This document shows, in pieces, positions 56,655 through 64,000 of a stretch of 64,000 nt of DNA. The position numbers and the translations under genes are program-made. This stretch comes from Candidatus Planktophila versatilis. GTDB taxonomy: Bacteria > Actinomycetota > Actinomycetes > Nanopelagicales > Nanopelagicaceae. The stretch's first letter is position 1. Every line of letters begins with the position of its first letter. The notes beneath the pieces are model-generated. The model saw only the letters and a program-made list of their open reading frames with translations, was not told where the DNA came from and did no database searches. The DNA lies in contig NZ_CP016774.1 of NCBI RefSeq assembly GCF_002288105.1, positions 682,001 to 746,000 of the forward strand, given 5' to 3'.

Positions 56655-57656
56655 TTAAGCGCGTGGTCTAGGAGTTTTATCTTGATCGGCTCTGCGTTCG
56701 GGTAAATCCCCCAGGATTTTATCGATAGTTGCCATCACATCGAGTGAGAGCTTTACTCCAGCCGCTTTAACATTTTCTTTCACCTGAGCCGGTTTTGTAG
56801 CACCCATGATTGCCGAAGAGACATTCTCGTTCTGCAATACCCAGGCCAGCGCAAGCTGAGAAGTAGTTAAGTCATGATCTGCCGCTATCGGTTTCAGATT
56901 TTGCACAGCAACCAGAATTTCATCTTTCATAAAGGCTGAGATAAAACCTGCTCCGCTCTTCTTATCCGTTGCCCTTGAACCGGCCGGAGGTTTCACGCCC
57001 GGCAGATACTTGCCAGTGAGAACTCCTTGCGCCATCGGTGACCAAACAATCTGACCGATTCCCTCTTTCTTCGAAAGCGGAACAACTTCGGCTTCAATCA
57101 CTCGCCAGAGCGCAGAATATTGCGGTTGGCTGGAGACAAATCGGTTGTATCCACGTGCATCTTGAATCGCAAGTGCCTGGGCTATCTGTGGGGCGGTCCA
57201 TTCCGAGAAACCGATGTAGTGAACTTTCCCCTGGCGAATCAGATCATCGAAGGCGCTTAAGGTTTCTTCTAGCGGTGTTTCCACATCAAATCGATGTGCC
57301 TGATAAAGATCGATGTAATCAGTTTTTAGACGCTTGAGTGAAGCGTTGCAAGATTCCATAATGTGTTTACGAGAGAGTCCACGATCATTTTTTCCAGGTC
57401 CAGTTGGCCAGTAAACCTTGGTAAGTAATTCATATGATTCACGGCGCACGCCTTTGAGCGCTCTACCCAAAATAACTTCTGCCTTGGTTCCAGCGTAGAC
57501 ATCGGCGGTATCAAATGTTGTGATGCCGCAATCGAGGGCAGCCTTCACACATTTTGCAGCTGCCTCAGATTCAACTTGGGATCCATGGGTAACCCAGTTT
57601 CCATATGAAATCTCTGAGACATACATTCCTGAACTTCCGAGGCGTCTATATTCCAT
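56655..57656 (-). CDS. Aldo/keto reductase (KCNAB-like)
   Basis: A 333-residue NADPH-dependent reductase with the barrel N-terminus YRRLGSSGMYVSEISYG (residues 3-19), GITTFDTADVYAGTKAEVILG near residue 47 with catalytic Asp and Tyr, LLTKVYWPTG near 83 with Lys, and DLYQAHRFD near 119 with the His. The length and motif set fit the voltage-gated K-channel beta-subunit subgroup. Substrate not known. Start ATG 57656 preferred over GTG 57665. It lies between nadA-DUF3043 and the cobalamin leader and shows no operon partner. Confidence 0.87.
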   Translation of the reverse strand: MEYRRLGSSGMYVSEISYGNWVTHGSQVESEAAAKCVKAALDCGITTFDTADVYAGTKAEVILGRALKGVRRESYELLTKVYWPTGPGKNDRGLSRKHIMESCNASLKRLKTDYIDLYQAHRFDVETPLEETLSAFDDLIRQGKVHYIGFSEWTAPQIAQALAIQDARGYNRFVSSQPQYSALWRVIEAEVVPLSKKEGIGQIVWSPMAQGVLTGKYLPGVKPPAGSRATDKKSGAGFISAFMKDEILVAVQNLKPIAADHDLTTSQLALAWVLQNENVSSAIMGATKPAQVKENVKAAGVKLSLDVMATIDKILGDLPERRADQDKTPRPRA

Positions 57657-57730
57657 ATCACCCACCTTATGTCCTTGCGTGGCTAGTTGCCAAGGGTCAC
57701 CTCATGTGGTTTTCTTCGACCACAACTTAA

Positions 57731-57836
57731 TAGATATCTCCGTGGGGGAAGTTCGGTGCAAATCCGACGCTGACCCGCAACCGTAAGAGCAGAAGCTTTA
57801 ACTTCTAATCAAGTCGGATTACCCACCTAGATATTT
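57731..57836 (+). ncRNA. Cobalamin riboswitch aptamer
   Basis: The aptamer core is readable: GTTCGGTGCAAATCCGACGC (57751-57770), CTGACCCGCAACCGTAAGAG (57770-57789), a variable arm, then AAGTCGGATTACCCACC (57811-57827). P1 forms between ATATCT (57734-57739) and AGATAT (57829-57834), P2 between GTGGG (57743-57747) and CCCAC (57822-57826). This matches the B12-box layout. It precedes, by about 120 bases, the SCO2322-like gene and the ECF transporter, so it should repress cobamide uptake when adenosyl- or other cobalamin is plentiful. Confidence 0.93.
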
Positions 57837-57840
57837 GCAA

Positions 57841-57877
57841 TAGACCAACACCCGCCGAGGTTTGCGGGGTGTAGTCC
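57841..57877 (+). promoter_or_regulatory. Expression-platform hairpin with kissing-loop candidate
   Basis: GACCAACACCCGC (57843-57855) and GCGGGGTGTAGTC (57864-57876) form a long interrupted stem. The loop side carries GGTTTGC (57859-57865), complementary to the aptamer loop GCAACC (57777-57782) except for one extra base. This is the place and complementarity expected of the L13 partner of an L5-L13 kissing loop in cobalamin riboswitches. No T tract follows, so control is more likely translational than by termination. Confidence 0.55.
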
Positions 57878-57919
57878 AAGAGTTACTAGGCCTTCCGTGC
57901 TTAGCGCTTGCGAGCTACC

Positions 57920-57944
57920 CCTGTGAGACTCTCTAACACAGGAG
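57920..57944 (+). promoter_or_regulatory. Hairpin over the ribosome-binding site
   Basis: CCTGTG (57920-57925) pairs with CACAGG (57937-57942). The latter includes the first two bases of the GGAG ribosome-binding site (57941-57944), 10 bases before the ATG at 57955. When folded it would limit ribosome access. This fits a translational off-state of the upstream cobalamin riboswitch, but the coupling is inferred. Confidence 0.45.
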
Positions 57945-57954
57945 ACTCCAGTAC

Positions 57955-58494
57955 ATGAAGCACAGTAAAACAGCATCACTCATCGCGATCATCTTGATCG
58001 CTTCCCAAGCCATTTCAATGGCACCATCTCAAGCAGCAGCTACTAAGGGATACCGCTATTGGGGTTACTTCCAAGCAGCACCAGGTGCCACCACGTGGAC
58101 TGCGGCAATGACAGGCCCAACCGTTGATATCAAAGATGGCGCAGTTGAAGGATGGTCGTTCGTATTTAGCAGCGATGACATTCCATCGGTAGCACCTTCA
58201 GTGAAGGCTAATTTCACAGCTATCTGTGGAAATACAAAGGCGGTTCCTGGCAAGAAACGCATCGCACTCGTTGTTGATTTTGGAAACAAGGCATACGCAC
58301 CTGCAGGTGAAATGGTGCAAAAGACAATCACTCGCTGCGTTACCACCGCGATGAGCTCACAAGGTATTGATGTCTTGGGCCAAGTAGTTAAAGTCCGCGC
58401 AGCTAAATCAGGGCTCATCTGCGGCTTTAATGGATATCCAAAGAAGGAATGTGGCGTGGAGATCAAAACTCCGGCCGCACTTCTCAAGAAGTAA
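57955..58494 (+). CDS. SCO2322-like secreted protein of the cobamide uptake operon
   Basis: A 179-residue protein with a signal peptide (hydrophobic core about residues 8-23, AxA-type cleavage at PSQAAATKG near residue 29). The mature part begins GYRYWGYFQA near residue 34; it contains four cysteines in two close sets (AICG near 90, TRC near 123, and ICGFNGYPKKEC near 162) that may form disulfides, and has no enzyme motif. Homologues precede cobalamin-controlled ECF transporter genes in other actinobacteria. A role as an extracellular binding or accessory protein for the transporter is inferred. GGAG 10 bases upstream. Confidence 0.8.
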   Translation: MKHSKTASLIAIILIASQAISMAPSQAAATKGYRYWGYFQAAPGATTWTAAMTGPTVDIKDGAVEGWSFVFSSDDIPSVAPSVKANFTAICGNTKAVPGKKRIALVVDFGNKAYAPAGEMVQKTITRCVTTAMSSQGIDVLGQVVKVRAAKSGLICGFNGYPKKECGVEIKTPAALLKK

Positions 58495-58506
58495 CTAGCA
58501 ACACTT

Positions 58507-59250
58507 ATGACTAAACCGCTACACCCACTGACTATGTGGGTCTGGTCGCTGATTCTCGCAATTGGAATCGTGGCTTTAGATAACATCTGGGTGGCACTTG
58601 CCACAGTGGGTGTAGCGGCCTTAGTTGTCTACCTACGCAGAGATGGTTCGCCTTGGAATGCAACCTTCTGGTGGTCTCTTCGAGTCGGAGTTTTCATCAT
58701 CGCAATCCGCGCACTCATGGGAGTACTCATCGGTGTTCCGATTCCAGGAACCGAACTCTTTCGGATTCCAATCCTCGAGCTACCCTCCTGGATGCCCGGA
58801 ATCCGTATCGGCGGCGCAGTAACCCTGGAACGACTCTCTTCATCTATTCACGAGGGTGTCATCATCGCCACCATGATCGCTCTCTTCGGAGCGGCGTCAG
58901 CTCTGACTAGTCCACACAAATTGCTCCGAGTCTTGCCCGTATTCATTTATGAAATCGGCATCACCCTTGTAATTGCAACCTCCGTCTTTCCACAACTTGC
59001 ACAGAGTGTGAAACGAATAAGAAGGGCGCAACAGATGAGAGGCATCGATAAAGTCTCGCTGCGCTCTATCGCCCTGCCATTACTGGAGGAAACTCTCACT
59101 CGCTCTTTGCAGCTGGCGCAATCAATGGATTCACGTGGTTATGGTGTGAGCCGAAAGAGGTCTCGCTATCGCCCCGCACCGTGGCTTGCTCGTGATTTTT
59201 ACTTTGTGATAACGGCTGTGGCCGCGGCAACTGTGATGGTCGCATCATGA
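58507..59250 (+). CDS. ecfT: ECF transporter transmembrane subunit T (CbiQ family)
   Basis: A 247-residue membrane protein with five to six segments and the two coupling-helix motifs that dock the ATPases: RRAQQMRG near residue 175 and AQSMDSRGYG near residue 206. These define EcfT. It lies 12 bases after the secreted-protein gene and overlaps the ATPase gene by 4 bases. Under cobalamin control, its cargo is predicted to be a corrinoid or its precursor, with the S subunit (60848-61675) giving specificity. Confidence 0.92.
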   Translation: MTKPLHPLTMWVWSLILAIGIVALDNIWVALATVGVAALVVYLRRDGSPWNATFWWSLRVGVFIIAIRALMGVLIGVPIPGTELFRIPILELPSWMPGIRIGGAVTLERLSSSIHEGVIIATMIALFGAASALTSPHKLLRVLPVFIYEIGITLVIATSVFPQLAQSVKRIRRAQQMRGIDKVSLRSIALPLLEETLTRSLQLAQSMDSRGYGVSRKRSRYRPAPWLARDFYFVITAVAAATVMVAS

Positions 59251-60851
59251 TTACCTTTTCCAATGTTTCACTGATCTATCCGCACTCGACCAAGACAATC
59301 TTGGAAGACCTCACTTGCCAGATCGCTGAAGGTGAAATGGTCTTAGTCATGGGCCAGACCGGATCTGGAAAATCTTCACTCTTACGTCTTATCAATGGCC
59401 TTGTTCCCCATCACACGGGTGGAATCCTGGCTGGTGACATTACAGTCGATGGAATTTCTACGCGCGAGGTAAAGCCCGGCTCCCTCGCTCACTTAGTAGG
59501 AATTGTTGGACAGAACCCCATCAATGGTTTTGTGACAGATATTGTCGAAGAAGAGATTGCATTTGGCATGGAAGCTCTTAATTTCGCACCTGATGTGATG
59601 CGAAAGCGGGTCGAGGAAGTCCTTGATTTACTCAGTCTGAACTCGGTTCGTAATCGAGCAATCAGTTCGCTCAGCGGTGGTGAGCAACAGCGTGTGGCCA
59701 TCGCCTCAGCGCTGGTAATGCACCCCAAAGTATTGGTTCTTGATGAACCGACCAGTGCATTGGATCCGATAGCGGCCGAAGAAGTTCTCTCTGTCTTGCA
59801 CCGCCTGGTGCACGATCTCAGCGTCACTGTCATCATTGCCGAGCATCGTTTGGAACGAGTGATTCAATTTGTTGATCGCATCATCTATATCGAAAGTGAT
59901 GGCGAAACTTCCATTGGTAGCGCCGAAGAGATACTTGAAAAATCAACTCTTGTTCCGCCAATTATCCGACTAGCCCGCGCGCTGAACTTAAGTGAATTTG
60001 GAACGAGTGTGCGAGAAGTGCGCCGGCTTACAACTGAAGTCAGAAATATTGATACCCAGGTGGTGGCACAGCCACGACCGTCAACTTCACCCGTGATCGA
60101 AGTGGACTCACTTCAGATTCAATATGGCGACGATGTTGCGCTGCATAAGATTTCGACCGTTATCGGCCAAGGAGAAATTGTTGCTCTGATGGGACGCAAT
60201 GGAGCTGGTAAGAGTTCGCTTCTTGAAGCCATTGTGGGAGTACTAAACCCCAATGCTGGTTCGGTGCGGGTTTACGGTGGCGATCCGGCTGAGCTGGCAG
60301 GAAGTAAACGACGAGAAACGATTGGTTATGTTCCACAAGAGCCGGCCGATTTACTCTATGGCCAAAGCGTGCGAGGTGAGTGCACGCAAGCCGATGTCCA
60401 AGCTGGCCTTACGCCAGGCACCACACTCGCATTCTTAAACAGACTTGTTCCGGCAATATCTGAGACTGCACATCCCCACGATCTATCCGAAGGACAGCGG
60501 TTAGCACTCGTACTGAGCATTGTGCTCTCTGGAAATCCGAAACTTCTCATTCTTGATGAGCCCACTCGAGGTTTGGATTATCAAGCAAAAGCACTCTTTA
60601 CACTTGCACTCAAAGAGTATGCCAAAACACTTAATAACCCCGTTCTACTTGCCACACACGATGTTGAACTTGTTGCCGAATTAGCTGACCGAGTTATTTT
60701 CTTAGCAGAAGGTGAAATAGTTGCCGATGGTTCTACCCTCGATGTTTTACTGAGTTCGCCCGCCTTTGCACCACAAGTTGCAAAAATTATGTCTCCGCAA
60801 CCATGGCTCACAGTTGATCATGTTGTTGCAGCGTTAGCAGCAAACTCATGA
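59247..60851 (+). CDS. ECF transporter fused double ATPase (A-A')
   Basis: A 534-residue protein with two ABC ATPase domains in one chain. The first has Walker A GQTGSGKSS near residue 36, signature SLSGGEQQR near 145 and LVLDEPTSALDP near 165. The second has GRNGAGKSS near residue 315, signature DLSEGQR near 415 and LLILDEPTRGLD near 435. The two domains correspond to EcfA and EcfA', usually separate genes in Firmicutes; fusion is common in actinobacteria. Overlaps both neighbours by 4 bases. Confidence 0.94.
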   Translation: MITFSNVSLIYPHSTKTILEDLTCQIAEGEMVLVMGQTGSGKSSLLRLINGLVPHHTGGILAGDITVDGISTREVKPGSLAHLVGIVGQNPINGFVTDIVEEEIAFGMEALNFAPDVMRKRVEEVLDLLSLNSVRNRAISSLSGGEQQRVAIASALVMHPKVLVLDEPTSALDPIAAEEVLSVLHRLVHDLSVTVIIAEHRLERVIQFVDRIIYIESDGETSIGSAEEILEKSTLVPPIIRLARALNLSEFGTSVREVRRLTTEVRNIDTQVVAQPRPSTSPVIEVDSLQIQYGDDVALHKISTVIGQGEIVALMGRNGAGKSSLLEAIVGVLNPNAGSVRVYGGDPAELAGSKRRETIGYVPQEPADLLYGQSVRGECTQADVQAGLTPGTTLAFLNRLVPAISETAHPHDLSEGQRLALVLSIVLSGNPKLLILDEPTRGLDYQAKALFTLALKEYAKTLNNPVLLATHDVELVAELADRVIFLAEGEIVADGSTLDVLLSSPAFAPQVAKIMSPQPWLTVDHVVAALAANS

Positions 60852-61675
60852 AAACCAAGAACATACTCATCTTCTCGAAGCTACAGTCCTTGGTGCTAGC
60901 TGCAACGAGTACGGTGGGACTACTTGGATTCTGCTGGCCATTTCTAATCTCTACGCAAGTTTCGCATCCGCAATGGATTTTTCTCTGTGCTACTCCACTT
61001 GCACTCGCGCTCTTTCTGATCAGTGTCAGTAACGGTTCACTCGATGCAAAATCAGTCGCCCTCCTTGCTCTGCTTTGCGCGCTAGTTGCTGCCCTGCGTC
61101 CTCTTGGAACGGGTGCGGTGGGCCTTGAACCTATGTGGTTCCTCTTAATCTTAAGTGCGCGAGTTTTTGGTCCATCATTTGGCTTTCTCCTCGGAGCACT
61201 TTCCATGTTGCTATCAGCGCTCATCACTGGCGGCACCGGACCGTGGCTGGCATATCAATGTTTTGCCGCAGCCTGGATTGGTCTTGGAGTTGGGTTACTC
61301 CCACGCAAGGTGCGCGGAAAGAAAGAGATTGCACTTCTCGTTTTTTATGGAATTCTTGCCGCCGAATTCTTTGGAATCGCCATGGATTTGCAATTCTGGC
61401 CATGGTTTTTGGGGGTCGACTCTCAACTTTCATTCACTGCTGGTGCACCGATATCTGCCAACTTGAGTAACTTTCTGAGTTACCACTTCTTATCTGCCAT
61501 GGCCTGGGATATTCCCCGTGCGATATTCACGTCGGTTCTGATAATTTTGACCGGGGCACCCGTACTTGGAGCGCTGCGACGTGCTCATACGCGCGCTGCA
61601 TTTCTCTCACCAATTGAATTTAGAAATTTAACGACTAGCGAACGTGCGATGGGGAAAAAGGCAACGAAGCTATAG
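60848..61675 (+). CDS. ECF transporter substrate-binding S component
   Basis: A 275-residue integral membrane protein with about seven hydrophobic segments. RPLGTGAVGLEPMWFLLILSARVFGPSFGFLLGALSMLLSALITGGTGPW (in outline, ARVFGPSFGFLLGAL near residue 105) resembles the small-residue helices of S components. It is not typed by a known vitamin signature that I can see; the riboswitch points to cobalamin or a precursor (CbrT-like function). It overlaps the ATPase gene by 4 bases and its tail overlaps gcvT by 41 bases. Confidence 0.83.
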   Translation: MKTKNILIFSKLQSLVLAATSTVGLLGFCWPFLISTQVSHPQWIFLCATPLALALFLISVSNGSLDAKSVALLALLCALVAALRPLGTGAVGLEPMWFLLILSARVFGPSFGFLLGALSMLLSALITGGTGPWLAYQCFAAAWIGLGVGLLPRKVRGKKEIALLVFYGILAAEFFGIAMDLQFWPWFLGVDSQLSFTAGAPISANLSNFLSYHFLSAMAWDIPRAIFTSVLIILTGAPVLGALRRAHTRAAFLSPIEFRNLTTSERAMGKKATKL

Positions 61676-62723
61676 TTGCCAAAGATGTGCGCCCTCGCAC
61701 ATCTATCACTACTTCATCACCTTCGCTCAACCCTGGATTAATCAGTGCCAGTGCAATTCCAGCTTTTAGTGACGGGGAGAAGGTTCCGCTTGTGACGACT
61801 CCTACTTCCGCACCTTGCATATCTTTCACAACCATTCCCGCGCGCGGAATACCGCGATCATTTGATTTCAGGGCGCGCAGTGTGCGAACAGTGCCCTCTT
61901 CGCGCTCGGCACGTAGCGATGTGGCGCCGCGAAAATTCACTTTCTTCCATCCGATTGCCCATCCCGCACTTGCCTGAACTGGTGTGATCTCTAGCGTGAG
62001 TTCATGACCGTGTAATGGATAACCCATCTCAGTGCGCAAGGTATCTCGGGCTCCTAGTCCGCATACCTCGCCATCGAATGCTTGCATCGCTTGCACTAGG
62101 ACATCCCACACAACTTCGGCATCATCCCAACGTGGAACGATTTCATATCCATGTTCACCGGTGTAACCAGTTCGGCAGAGAATCACATCGCAACCACCAA
62201 TCATGACGTGAGCAAAAGCCATGTAATCCATCGTTGGGTTAACTCCCAAGCTTTCAATCACTGCCTGCGCGTCGGGGCCTTGCAGCGCTAACACCCCGAA
62301 TTCTTCATGAAGATTGGTGACCGAAATTCCCTGTGGGGCTTGGGATTGCAGAACGCGAACTACATCAGCAGTATTTGATGCATTTGGGATTAAGAAGAAA
62401 TCCTCATCACTATTCTTATAGGCAATTAGGTCATCAACAACTCCACCATCATCGTTGCAGAGCAGGGTGTATTGGGCCTTGCCATCAGTAATTCGGCTCA
62501 GATCATTGGTAAACATCAGATTGAGAAATTCCAGCGACCCTGGTCCGCTCACACTGGCTTTGCCAAGATGGGAAACGTCAAATAACCCAACCCGCTCGCG
62601 CACCGCCTTGTGCTCAGCAAGAACTCCAGCTCCGGGGTATTCAATCGGCATCAACCAACCACCAAAGTCGGCCATCTTGGCTTGGCGCTGGATATGTTTC
62701 TGATGCAAAGGTGAGTTTTTCAC
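61635..62723 (-). CDS. gcvT: Aminomethyltransferase (glycine cleavage T-protein)
   Basis: Transfers the aminomethyl carbon from the H-protein to tetrahydrofolate. The 362-residue protein has ADFGGWLMPIEYPG near residue 18, FDVSHLGKASVSGPG near 48, CRTGYTGEHGYEI near 183 and GLGARDTLRTEMGYPLHG near 222, the family's folate-binding motifs. GTG start at 62723. gcvH and gcvP are not in the window. Its last 41 bases overlap the convergent S-component gene, which leaves no room for a terminator between them. Confidence 0.94.
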   Translation of the reverse strand: MKNSPLHQKHIQRQAKMADFGGWLMPIEYPGAGVLAEHKAVRERVGLFDVSHLGKASVSGPGSLEFLNLMFTNDLSRITDGKAQYTLLCNDDGGVVDDLIAYKNSDEDFFLIPNASNTADVVRVLQSQAPQGISVTNLHEEFGVLALQGPDAQAVIESLGVNPTMDYMAFAHVMIGGCDVILCRTGYTGEHGYEIVPRWDDAEVVWDVLVQAMQAFDGEVCGLGARDTLRTEMGYPLHGHELTLEITPVQASAGWAIGWKKVNFRGATSLRAEREEGTVRTLRALKSNDRGIPRAGMVVKDMQGAEVGVVTSGTFSPSLKAGIALALINPGLSEGDEVVIDVRGRTSLATIASLPFSPSHVR

Positions 62724-62804
62724 GATGACAACTTACACTTACCCAACATCTGAACTCTGTATCGCCATCACGAAAACTGGGCGAGAGAATCGAAGGAGCA
62801 ATTA

Positions 62805-64000
62805 ATGACAACCATCCGCCTCACCGACGGAATCGTGAAAGACGATGTGCTGGTTGTTGGTCTCGCGTCAAAAGTTGGAAAGAGTGCCAAGGCTTCATTT
62901 CAGATTGAATCTGGTGACCTTCCCTTTGACACCAAACCTCTGCTACAAGCCCTCAGTGATTTAGGTGCGACAGGAAAAGCCGATGAAGTAATTAAAGTTG
63001 CCGGCATCACAACTCGCTTGATTATCTTTACCGGACTCGGAAAAGTTTCATCATCTTATGACTCTGAAGTACTACGTCGCGCGGCTGGCGCCGCCGCTCG
63101 CTCGCTAGCCGGACATGCCAGTGCAACTTTCGCACTGCCCGCCAAGGATCTCCGCAGTCTGACTGCTATCGCCGAAGGAGCTGGACTTGGAAGCTACCTC
63201 TTTGATTCATTTAGAGGTTCTACGAAGGATGCTCAAAAGTCTCCCCTAAAAAACATCACCCTCTTCTCACTTCTAGCCCCAACACCTGCAGCAAAGGATG
63301 CTGCTCACTCAGCCGAAGTGATTGCTACCTATACCCATCTGGTGCGCGATTTAATCAACACTCCCCCAAGTCACCTCACACCGGAAAGTTTCTGCGCCGC
63401 AATCAGCGACGCTGTCAAAGTTGCTGGTGGCGCAGCTGTGGGGCTAAAAGTTTCAGTGATGAACGAATCGCAATTGAAATCTAAAGGTTTCGGTGGCATC
63501 ACCGCTGTCGGTCAAGGATCGGTTAATCCACCAAGACTTCTGAACATTACCTACACCCCAAAGGGTGCGACACCGCAGAAGAAATATGCCTTCGTCGGGA
63601 AAGGAATTACCTTCGACACCGGTGGACTCGCGCTCAAGCCCGCCCTCGGTATGGAGGCGATGAAGTCAGATATGAGTGGAGCTGCGGCGGTGTGCGCAGC
63701 AACAATTGCTATCGCTTTACTGAAGTTACCGGTAGCTATCGAAACTTGGGCGCCCCTTGCTGAAAATATGGTGAGTGAGAATGCGACCAGACCCAGTGAT
63801 GTCATCACCATCTATGGTGGAAAAACCGTGGAAGTTCTCAACCCTGATGCAGAGGGTCGTTTAGTTCTGGCGGATGCACTTGTGAAAGCACAGGAAACAA
63901 GTGACCTAGATGGAATCATCGATGTTGCAACTCTTACTGGCGCCCAAGTTGTCGCACTCGGTACTCGCACCAGTGCGGTCATGACTAACAATGAAGATTT
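62805..64000 (+). CDS. pepA: Leucyl aminopeptidase (M17), 5' part, runs off window
   Basis: Two-metal exopeptidase that removes N-terminal residues from peptides. The visible 398 codons include the N-terminal macro-like domain and most of the catalytic domain: NTPPSHLTPESFC near residue 186, GKGITFDTGGLALKP near 265 with metal-binding Lys/Asp, MKSDMSGAAAV near 285, and NPDAEGRLVLADAL near 346 with the remaining Asp/Glu ligands and catalytic Arg. The start is the ATG at 62805 with GAAGGAG upstream. It is divergent from gcvT across about 80 bases. Confidence 0.95.
   Translation, partial: MTTIRLTDGIVKDDVLVVGLASKVGKSAKASFQIESGDLPFDTKPLLQALSDLGATGKADEVIKVAGITTRLIIFTGLGKVSSSYDSEVLRRAAGAAARSLAGHASATFALPAKDLRSLTAIAEGAGLGSYLFDSFRGSTKDAQKSPLKNITLFSLLAPTPAAKDAAHSAEVIATYTHLVRDLINTPPSHLTPESFCAAISDAVKVAGGAAVGLKVSVMNESQLKSKGFGGITAVGQGSVNPPRLLNITYTPKGATPQKKYAFVGKGITFDTGGLALKPALGMEAMKSDMSGAAAVCAATIAIALLKLPVAIETWAPLAENMVSENATRPSDVITIYGGKTVEVLNPDAEGRLVLADALVKAQETSDLDGIIDVATLTGAQVVALGTRTSAVMTNNED

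Noticed and set aside
58065-58604. A 179-codon minus-strand open frame across the SCO2322-like gene
   Set aside because: Shadow of the signal-peptide gene behind the riboswitch; no family features and no ribosome site.
62785-62804. GAGAGAATCGAAGGAGCAA-like string upstream of pepA that resembles pieces of a glycine riboswitch, close to gcvT
   Set aside because: It lies on the strand of pepA, not gcvT; the gap is about 80 bases and has no aptamer stems; GGAG is simply the pepA ribosome-binding site.
1-64000. CRISPR arrays, insertion sequences, transposases, prophage genes or restriction systems
   Set aside because: No regularly spaced repeats, inverted-repeat-bounded transposase genes or defence genes were seen; the only mobile-element trace is the tRNA-Val repeat.

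Overview
The window is a compact, almost gap-free stretch of an actinobacterial chromosome. Markers that support this are a phosphatidylinositol-phosphate synthase with PimA-like and PatA-like partners (phosphatidylinositol mannoside synthesis), a qcrCAB bc1 complex with a di-haem QcrC and a long-N-terminus Rieske protein, an aa3 oxidase with an actinobacterial subunit IV, and DUF3043 and SCO2322-type proteins. Base composition looks moderate (by eye a little under half G+C), and genes abut or overlap nearly everywhere. Together these suggest a streamlined freshwater actinobacterium of the acI/Nanopelagicales type. That placement is an inference; no rRNA gene is present to fix it.

Layout. 1-10939 (minus strand): shikimate genes (aroK partial, aroC, aroE), a small prepilin peptidase, mltG, ruvX, alaS, a DUF948 protein, aspS, hisS and a metallo-beta-lactamase-fold hydrolase. 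A DUF349 protein (11057-12373) is divergent. 12384-22767 (minus): rsh, secF, secD, ruvBAC, a YebC-type regulator, pdxT, pdxS and a DUF3048 protein. 22757-30776: a LemA-like protein, the PIM lipid operon, a degenerate EF-G G-domain gene on the opposite strand, a HIT phosphorylase, thrS and folate genes pabC/pabB. 30858-31895: tRNA-Gly, tRNA-Cys, a cupin gene, tRNA-Val, then a 320-base non-genic stretch with a damaged zinc-ribbon ORF and a second, decayed copy of the tRNA-Val 3' end.

31896-41521 is the most accessory-looking part: a sulfotransferase-like protein, a LysE exporter, an EamA transporter, and a seven-gene-product set that matches the trans-4-hydroxy-L-proline to 2-oxoglutarate route (2-epimerase, three-subunit D-hydroxyproline dehydrogenase, DapA-family deaminase, semialdehyde dehydrogenase), followed by a HIT protein and a DUF2236 protein. 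41547-44519: esterase, DEDDh exonuclease, trpD and a lone receiver-domain protein.

44651-52433 encodes the respiratory supercomplex (ctaE-qcrCAB on plus, ctaF-ctaD-ctaC on minus, separated by an EamA transporter). 52456-56644 holds a cysteine-desulfurase-like protein lacking its PLP lysine, an adenosine kinase, an A-type Fe-S carrier, nadA and a DUF3043 membrane protein. After an aldo/keto reductase, a cobalamin riboswitch (57731-57836) precedes a secreted SCO2322-like protein and a complete ECF transporter (T, fused A-A', S), i.e. a predicted cobamide or precursor uptake operon. The window ends with gcvT (minus) and the start of pepA (plus).

The most interesting items are the P-loop-less stand-alone EF-G domain, the lysine-less NifS-like protein, the hydroxyproline pathway island beside a tRNA-Val att-like duplication, and the cobalamin riboswitch with a visible kissing-loop candidate and a ribosome-site hairpin.
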